Shown: positions 59,219 to 64,000 of the stretch, piece after piece | Numbering within the stretch: the stretch's first letter is position 1 | Layout: every line of letters begins with the position of its first letter | DNA from: Mycolicibacterium litorale | GTDB taxonomy: Bacteria; Actinomycetota; Actinomycetes; Mycobacteriales; Mycobacteriaceae | Length of the DNA stretch: 64,000 bases | Direction: 5' to 3' | Assembly (NCBI RefSeq): GCF_010731695.1 | Contig: NZ_AP022586.1 | Location: 1,054,001-1,118,000 of the forward strand | The notes under the pieces: model-generated | The model's database searches: none | Told to the model about the DNA's origin: nothing | The model's input: only the letters and a program-made list of their open reading frames with translations | Translations under genes and position numbers: made by a program

Positions 59219-60466
59219 ATGCACGCAGCTGCACGTTCGTACCTGACCACCGGTGTGGCGCTCGTCGGGGCCGGCGCCATCGCGATCAGCCCCGTCGCAC
59301 CACCGATCCCGACCGCGGACACCGCGTCGCCGGTTGTCGCGACGTCGGACCTGCAGCTGTCCGCCCTGGCCAACCCGTTCGTCGTCTACGGCCAGGTCGT
59401 GGAGAACACGCTGGAGAACCTCGGGCTCCTCGGCGAACGGGTCATCGCCGACCCCGCGCCGATTCTCGCCCAGATACTGCGGAACCAGTGGGACAGCGCG
59501 CAGACGCTGGGCGCGGCGCTGGACCGCGCGGGCCAGAGCCTCGTTACTTCGTTCTCACCCGACAATCCGTTCGGGGTGCCCGCGCTGCTACGGGCGGCCG
59601 GCGAAGACCTGGCGGCGGGCGATCTGGCAGGCACGATCAACACCCTGTGGCAGGTCGTCATCACGCCGCTGCTCGGCCCGGCCATCGAACTCATCCCCGC
59701 CATCACCTCGGTGATCCGGCAGCCGGTGCAGAACATGCTCGATGTCATCGACCAGACGCAACTGCCGATCACCCTGTTCGCGATCGGCGTGCTGAGCCCG
59801 GTCTACGCCGGTTTCGTGAAAGCCGGGGGCGCGTTCGTCCAGGACCTCTTCGACGCGGCGCGCACCGGGGACCTCGAAGGGATCGTCAACGCCTTCATCA
59901 CCGGACCCGCGGCGGTCATCAACGGGTTCCTCAACGGCGACGACGTCGACGCGGGCTTTCTCAGCCCCGGGTTGGGCACCATCAGCGGGCTGCTCAACAT
60001 CCGTGATGCCATCGCGCAGGCGCTCGGCCGCCCGGCGCCGACGGCCCGGGTCGCGGCGATCGATTCGACGACGACCGACGCGGCGCGGACGGTGTCGCTG
60101 AGCGTGGAGTCGCCGGAAGCGGGTGAGGGAGGCGCACCGGCGTCCGAACCCACACCGGAACCGGCAGTGGCCGAGGACGATCCGACGGAGGCCGAGGACA
60201 CCGCCGAGGACCAGGCCCCGGAACAGGAGCCGGCCGAGGAGCCGGTCGACGAGGTGACCGGGGACGACGAACCGCTCGACGACACCACCGACGAGGTGAC
60301 CGACGAGGAGGTGACCGATGACGAGGTGACCGACGACGACGAGGCGGGCGCCACGCCGGAAGACGGGGGTGAGGACGACCCGGACGCCACCGCGCCCGCC
60401 GACTCTGACGCTTCCGCGTCACCGTCCGATGGCAAGTCGGCGCCGGAGAGTGACACCACCGCATAG
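59219..60466 (+). CDS. Secreted mycobacterial protein with acidic, low-complexity C-terminus
   Basis: A 415-residue exported protein. MHAAARSYLTTGVALVGAGAIAISPVAPP is a signal peptide. Residues ~45-280 are a helical region rich in short hydrophobic stretches (LANPFVVYGQVVENTLENLGLLGERV; GPAIELIPAITSVIRQPVQNMLDV), a pattern common to a mycobacterial family of unknown function that also follows some PE domains. From ~300 the tail is Glu/Asp/Thr/Pro-rich with DEVTDEEVTDDEVTDDDEA repeats. No catalytic motif is seen. Start ATG 59219 with GAAGGGG upstream. It is flanked by its own promoter region and a strong hairpin, so it is probably monocistronic. Confidence 0.78.
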   Translation: MHAAARSYLTTGVALVGAGAIAISPVAPPIPTADTASPVVATSDLQLSALANPFVVYGQVVENTLENLGLLGERVIADPAPILAQILRNQWDSAQTLGAALDRAGQSLVTSFSPDNPFGVPALLRAAGEDLAAGDLAGTINTLWQVVITPLLGPAIELIPAITSVIRQPVQNMLDVIDQTQLPITLFAIGVLSPVYAGFVKAGGAFVQDLFDAARTGDLEGIVNAFITGPAAVINGFLNGDDVDAGFLSPGLGTISGLLNIRDAIAQALGRPAPTARVAAIDSTTTDAARTVSLSVESPEAGEGGAPASEPTPEPAVAEDDPTEAEDTAEDQAPEQEPAEEPVDEVTGDDEPLDDTTDEVTDEEVTDDEVTDDDEAGATPEDGGEDDPDATAPADSDASASPSDGKSAPESDTTA

Positions 60467-60483
60467 GACTCCGGAGAACGCAG

Positions 60484-60518
60484 CAGGCCCCCGGCTTCGC
60501 TTCGAAGCTGGGGGCCTG
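60484..60518. terminator. Strong hairpin after the secreted-protein gene
   Basis: A 16-bp stem with one wobble pair, CAGGCCCCCGGCTTCG / CGAAGCTGGGGGCCTG, with a CTT loop, 18 bp after the stop. No T run follows, as is common for mycobacterial terminators. Confidence 0.8.
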
Positions 60519-60629
60519 TCGTCGTGTCAACCGGTGTCCGAGGGGGGACTTGTCCGTCTACGACACGGGTCGTGGTCTGGCGATTGGGGCGCTGACCGCT
60601 TCGGTCAAGCACCGGTCCACGTTTTTCGC

Positions 60630-61208
60630 TCAATCGCAACCCTGAGGAGCTCGCCCATCGGGCGGCCAGCCGTCGGTACCGGACTCAAGCGGAATATTCA
60701 GAGATCGAAGCAGGATCGAAAAGAGCCGCCAATTGGCGATTGCTCCGACAAGTTCGACCAAAACGGCGTGATCGCTATTGAATGCCTTCTGGCACCCAGC
60801 CCAGTTTTCCTCGGAGATGACCCCGTCGCGTACCACATCATCGGTCGCTGCGAGGACCGCACGCTCGACTGGCCCGAGGCTTTCGGAATTCTGCCAGTCG
60901 CGCACCGCCAGGAGATCATGCTCAGGCACGCCGAGCAGTGTGGCGATTCGCCAATGTTGAGTCCATTCGTATTCGGAGCCAGTAATCCAGCCGATGCGCA
61001 TGATGACCAGCTCGCGTAGCCGCGCGTCAAGGGAACCGCGGAAGAGTAACGCGTCTAGCAGCCCATACAGCGCAACCGCCACACGCGGCTGATGAAGTGC
61101 CACGCGGAATACCGACAGGTCTGCCAACTCTTCGGGCAACCCACATTCGGCAGCTCGCAGCTGGGCCTGCTCACGGTCGAGCATCGGTACGCGTTCCGCC
61201 ATGGTCAC
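60630..61208 (-). CDS. Carboxymuconolactone decarboxylase/AhpD-like protein
   Basis: A 192-residue all-helical protein of the CMD/AhpD-like superfamily. The family core is RELVIMRIGWITGSEYEWTQHWRIATLLGV followed by an AVLAATDDVV helix. The AhpD CxxC is replaced by S-E-Y-E, so peroxide reduction through a Cys pair is not expected; lactone decarboxylase or unknown function is more likely. Start GTG 61208 has GAGAGGG 7 nt upstream; ATG 61202 is in frame but worse placed. It is the last gene of a leftward cassette with a zinc alcohol dehydrogenase and a thiolase-like gene. Confidence 0.84.
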   Translation of the reverse strand: MTMAERVPMLDREQAQLRAAECGLPEELADLSVFRVALHQPRVAVALYGLLDALLFRGSLDARLRELVIMRIGWITGSEYEWTQHWRIATLLGVPEHDLLAVRDWQNSESLGPVERAVLAATDDVVRDGVISEENWAGCQKAFNSDHAVLVELVGAIANWRLFSILLRSLNIPLESGTDGWPPDGRAPQGCD

Positions 61209-61233
61209 GGGTGGCCCTCTCTGTTGAACCTCT

Positions 61234-61256
61234 GCCCACGCCGTTAGGGCGTGGGC
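61234..61256. terminator. Hairpin over the alcohol dehydrogenase stop codon
   Basis: GCCCACGCC-GTTAG-GGCGTGGGC, a perfect 9-bp stem. On the minus strand it includes the stop codon of the dehydrogenase gene and precedes the next start by about 25 bp. An A run lies on its plus-strand 3' side, so it would work as a terminator only for plus-strand transcripts. On the minus strand it may stabilise or attenuate the message. Confidence 0.55.
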
Positions 61257-62344
61257 AAAAAGACGTTGTGCAGCGCCCCACTTGATCGGGCACTTTCATC
61301 TGCAAGCGAAGTGAGCAGCTGCGCGAGCCCAGCGAATCCGGTTGATTCTCTGGTGATCCGGTCGAACGGCCAGCGGCCCAGGGCGAGAATCTCGAGGGCT
61401 GCCCGGTGGGCGGGATACTCCACGCCGAGTGCGCCTACGACGTGTAATTCTTTATAGACCAACAAGTCTGGTTCAAACCGGGGCGTGCCGCCTCCTCCAC
61501 GGGTGCCGGCCACCACAATTGTGCCGCCGGGCCTGGCAAGGCCGACGGCATCGGCGAACGCGGAGGGTGCTTTAGCGGTGACGTCGACGACCACGTCGGC
61601 AAGCCGTCCGCCTGTCTCACGCTGGAGCGCGGTCACTGCATCGTCCTGCGATACATCGATGGGCAGGTCGACACCGAATGATCTGGCTATGGCCAGTCGT
61701 TGTTCGTCGCGTGGGCCTACGCCGGTCATCGCGACGAACGCGGCTCCCGCCTCTTTGGCCGCCACCGCCGCACAGATTCCGCGGATGCCGGGCCCCAGGA
61801 TCGCTACGACGTCCCCGGCCTTGGTGTCGGGAAGAGTCGCCCCCCACTGGATACCGGCCCCGAGAGGGTTGAACAACGTGGCGAGAACGGGGTCCATGTC
61901 TTCGGCAATCGGGAGCAGCATCGCGTCCCACGGAAGCTCCACATGGGTGGCGTATCCGCCCCATAAGCCCGCGCCGACCTCCACGTCGACAAACCCGAAC
62001 ATGGTGGCGATGCCGTTCACCGCGCACCGCCGGTATTCGCCGCGGCGGCACTCGGGGCAGTCTCGGCAGGACCGGAACACCTCAACGGCCACGCGCTGGC
62101 CGGCTTGTACACCCCAGCGTTGGCCAGCCGCAGCGCCAACATGTTCGACGATGCCGACGATTTCGTGCCCTGGAACGAATGAGAAGCCGGCAGGCAGGTG
62201 TCCGGTGAATTGTTCGTGATCTGTTCCGCACAGACCGCATGCTTCAACTCGCAGGATCGCACCCCGGTCGCCGACGTCGGGGATGGTCATCTGGCGCCGC
62301 TGCAGACTCCGCGGTCCGGTCAGCACCATCGCCTCGGCGATCAT
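61244..62344 (-). CDS. Zinc-dependent alcohol dehydrogenase family protein (MDR)
   Basis: A 366-residue medium-chain dehydrogenase. Catalytic-zinc ligands C39 (CGLCGTD) and H60-E61 (PGHE); structural zinc C93, C96, C99, C107 in CRDCPECRRGEYRRC. The NAD(P) Rossmann loop reads AILGPGIRGICAAVAA. Substrate unknown; the neighbours suggest oxidation of an alcohol intermediate in a degradative pathway. Start ATG 62344 forms an ATGA overlap with the thiolase-like stop; the in-frame extension to 62386 is inside that gene. Confidence 0.9.
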   Translation of the reverse strand: MIAEAMVLTGPRSLQRRQMTIPDVGDRGAILRVEACGLCGTDHEQFTGHLPAGFSFVPGHEIVGIVEHVGAAAGQRWGVQAGQRVAVEVFRSCRDCPECRRGEYRRCAVNGIATMFGFVDVEVGAGLWGGYATHVELPWDAMLLPIAEDMDPVLATLFNPLGAGIQWGATLPDTKAGDVVAILGPGIRGICAAVAAKEAGAAFVAMTGVGPRDEQRLAIARSFGVDLPIDVSQDDAVTALQRETGGRLADVVVDVTAKAPSAFADAVGLARPGGTIVVAGTRGGGGTPRFEPDLLVYKELHVVGALGVEYPAHRAALEILALGRWPFDRITRESTGFAGLAQLLTSLADESARSSGALHNVFLPTP

Positions 62345-63846
62345 GGAAGCTCGAACCCGGTGAACGACCCTGTGTTTCGGAGGCACACCGTTTTACCTAC
62401 GTACATTTCCGCGCCCATCGCCTCGGCGATCTGCGGATCGTCGCTGCGTGCGACGACTCTTTGCCCGTCGGACAGGTGCGCGATGATCGGAGTCCATCGA
62501 GGTTGGCCGTCTCGGTCGTAGACGACGGTGTATCCGTCGACTGTCGCGCAACCGGTCGCCTCGTCGGCGCCTGCGACGGCCAGCCGCGATGAATCGATTT
62601 GAGCTTGTTCGACCGCCGTGTCGAGCAGTCGCCACCCGGCTGGTGGCGGGGTGGCCGACCACACACCGACCGAATGCTTCGTCGAATACCACCCGAGGCC
62701 GGTGACGAGTCCGGCATCGGTTGGGTCGCGTCGGCACCGTCGGACCATCTCCACGATCGAGTGGCTGACGTAATTGTTTCCGGGACCGCCGTGATAAGGC
62801 AGGCCTCCGGTTACTGTGAGGCCTCTGTCGTCGAGGGGGTCCAAGTCGAGAGCCTCGGCAGCCATCTCAATTGCCGACGGGAAGCAGGAGTAGAGGTCGA
62901 ACCACCGGATGTCGTCGGTGGTCAACCGGCCCGCATCGAGAGCCTTCCGTGCCGCTACCTCGATACCCGATGAGCGGCTGAGGTCCGGCCGTTCCACGGG
63001 GAAGTACACGTCGTTGCAAGTCGCTGCTGACCAGGGAAAGACCCAACGATCGCGCGCGACGCCTAATTCGTCCGCCACCTCGGCCGCCATGAGAATGAAG
63101 GCGGCAGCCATGTCGACGGACATGATGCTGTTGAGCAGCTTGGGATAGGGCAAGCAGACCATGCGGTTTTCCGCGGTGACTTCGCTGAGTTCGGTGGCAC
63201 TTCGTGCGCGTGGGAACCAGGCCTGTTCCGGATGGCGTGCCGCCTCGGCTGTGAACGGGGCCATCAGCGTGCCCAGCCACTCCCGTTGAGCATCGAAGTC
63301 GCGGCCGTGGCGCGCGGCGATCGCGGACTCGAAGATGGGATACACCTCGTGCGGCCAACTCAGACCCACCGACAATTCGGCTTGACTCAGCCCGGGGCGG
63401 GCGTCGCCCAGGGATTCGTCGTCGGAGCGGGGTGGGGGCGGCGAGTCGAGAAGTGCCCCGCCCTGAAGCTTGCGTGCGGAATGCCCGCTCTCCGCCCCGA
63501 CGACCAGGACGACATCTGCACGGCCTTCGCCTATTTCGCCACCCAACACTTCGACGAGATACTGCGGGGTGTTTCCGCCGACGGGACAGCTGATGCGGCG
63601 GGCGGGACTGATGTGCATCGCTTCGGCGATCCTGCTGGCGGGATTGTCGCGCGGTATGACCAGGATGCCCGGAGTCGCGACGGTGTCGATGCGCCGCTCG
63701 ACCGGGCGACTTGCGTCTTTGACCGCGCGGCGTGCGGCTTCTACCGCCAAGTCGATCGGGTCCACGAAGTCGTTCCCGCGATGGGTAACTTCGCCCACGC
63801 CGACGACAACCGGGGTACGCGCTTCTACCAACATCGGCATCGGCAT
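62341..63846 (-). CDS. Thiolase-like/acetyl-CoA acetyltransferase family protein
   Basis: A 501-residue thiolase-superfamily protein of the lipid-transfer/SCP-like acetyltransferase group. The N-terminal half has TPVVVGVGEVTHRG and CPVGGNTPQYLVEV, where the usual CSSG nucleophile region reads SCPVGGN. The C-terminal half has FDLYSCFPSAIEMAAEAL and the family motif GGLPYHGGPGNNYVSH. Members act on acyl-CoA or acyl chains, but activity of this group is often unproven. Starts at ATG 63846; ATG 63840 and 63834 follow in frame (MPMPM). It is the first gene of the cassette, 96 bp from the divergent regulator at the window edge. Confidence 0.85.
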   Translation of the reverse strand: MPMPMLVEARTPVVVGVGEVTHRGNDFVDPIDLAVEAARRAVKDASRPVERRIDTVATPGILVIPRDNPASRIAEAMHISPARRISCPVGGNTPQYLVEVLGGEIGEGRADVVLVVGAESGHSARKLQGGALLDSPPPPRSDDESLGDARPGLSQAELSVGLSWPHEVYPIFESAIAARHGRDFDAQREWLGTLMAPFTAEAARHPEQAWFPRARSATELSEVTAENRMVCLPYPKLLNSIMSVDMAAAFILMAAEVADELGVARDRWVFPWSAATCNDVYFPVERPDLSRSSGIEVAARKALDAGRLTTDDIRWFDLYSCFPSAIEMAAEALDLDPLDDRGLTVTGGLPYHGGPGNNYVSHSIVEMVRRCRRDPTDAGLVTGLGWYSTKHSVGVWSATPPPAGWRLLDTAVEQAQIDSSRLAVAGADEATGCATVDGYTVVYDRDGQPRWTPIIAHLSDGQRVVARSDDPQIAEAMGAEMYVGKTVCLRNTGSFTGFELP

Positions 63847-63942
63847 CCGCTCAGGGCCACGGGGCTGACTTGAGACATAACTGCGATGGTGTCATGTGCG
63901 TGGGCAAGTCACAATGGTGTGCGCTCGCGGCATACTGGCTGT

Positions 63943-64000
63943 GTGTCGACGAGGTTGTTGAGATGGGGCGCCGCCGCGCCGACAGATCGTGGGTCCGCTC
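63943..64000 (+). CDS. Probable TetR-family regulator (partial, N-terminus only)
   Basis: A GTG at 63943 opens VSTRLLRWGAAAPTDRGSA and runs off the right edge. The GAAAPTDRGSA segment is like the lead-in to the helix-turn-helix of many actinobacterial TetR regulators. CATACT at 63931-63936 fits a -10 box for a leaderless transcript starting at this GTG. Its divergent position suggests control of the thiolase-dehydrogenase cassette. With only 19 codons the call is tentative. Confidence 0.45.
   Translation, partial: MSTRLLRWGAAAPTDRGSA

Overview
The window is a contiguous stretch of a high-GC actinobacterial chromosome. It comes from a mycobacterium, most likely a fast-growing Mycolicibacterium-type species. 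The gene order from 1 to about 36,300 follows the Mycobacterium tuberculosis block running from Rv2187 (fadD15) to Rv2143 almost gene for gene. Proteins such as FtsZ, Wag31, AroG, PbpB and PknL are recognisable as the mycobacterial versions. Comparisons with M. tuberculosis are from memory of those proteins, not from a search.

Region 1 (1-14,700) holds envelope and lipid genes. In order they are the N-terminal part of FadD15; an operon of two SRPBCC proteins, an ArsA-like ATPase and a proline-rich Cys protein, then a PlsC acyltransferase; the polyprenyl-phosphate-mannose-dependent mannosyltransferases MptC-like (4191-5474) and MptA (10040-11572) of lipomannan/LAM synthesis; an RNase AS; AroG; the kinase PknL divergent from its DNA-binding substrate homologue (Rv2175c type); and a leftward four-gene operon GNAT - lppM - idsA2 - mptA. 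A DUF3040 protein with a strong terminator closes the region.

Region 2 (14,850-36,310) is the division and cell wall (dcw) cluster: mraZ, rsmH, ftsL-like, pbpB, murE, murF, mraY, murD, ftsW, murG, murC, ftsQ, ftsZ, pgeF, yggS-like, sepF, yggT-like, wag31 and Rv2144c-like. Most junctions from rsmH to ftsQ are 4-bp stop/start overlaps. It is preceded by four MraZ boxes with a 10-bp period. The PE_PGRS/Rv2159c-Rv2161c genes that interrupt pbpB-murE in M. tuberculosis are absent.

Region 3 (36,400-51,850) is species-variable. It holds a TIGR01777 epimerase-like protein, a glutamine amidotransferase-like protein, a serine-hydrolase-fold lipoprotein that has lost its catalytic motif, a two-HKD phospholipase D-like protein, a cytochrome P450, and a 13E12/DUF222 HNH protein with an SOS-box-like site on its start codon. 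A methionine aminopeptidase follows, divergent from a small XRE regulator across two matched palindromes. A CitA/CitB-type two-component system then faces a tctCBA tricarboxylate transporter operon across a 57-bp gap with a palindrome. A 12-codon, MIRU-like mini-ORF joins tctA to a universal-stress-protein gene. A PknH-sensor-like lipoprotein ends the region.

Region 4 (51,900-58,830) is an assimilatory nitrate locus. NirB and a small unknown protein lie on one strand. Divergently there is a 1280-residue nitrate reductase fused to a CysJ-like flavodoxin/FAD/NADP reductase, so electron delivery to nitrate is built into one polypeptide. No Rieske NirD is present in the window.

Region 5 (58,830-64,000) has a secreted protein with a very acidic tail, then a leftward cassette (thiolase-like protein, zinc alcohol dehydrogenase, carboxymuconolactone-decarboxylase-like protein). 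Divergent to the cassette is the first ~19 codons of what looks like a TetR-type regulator at the right edge.
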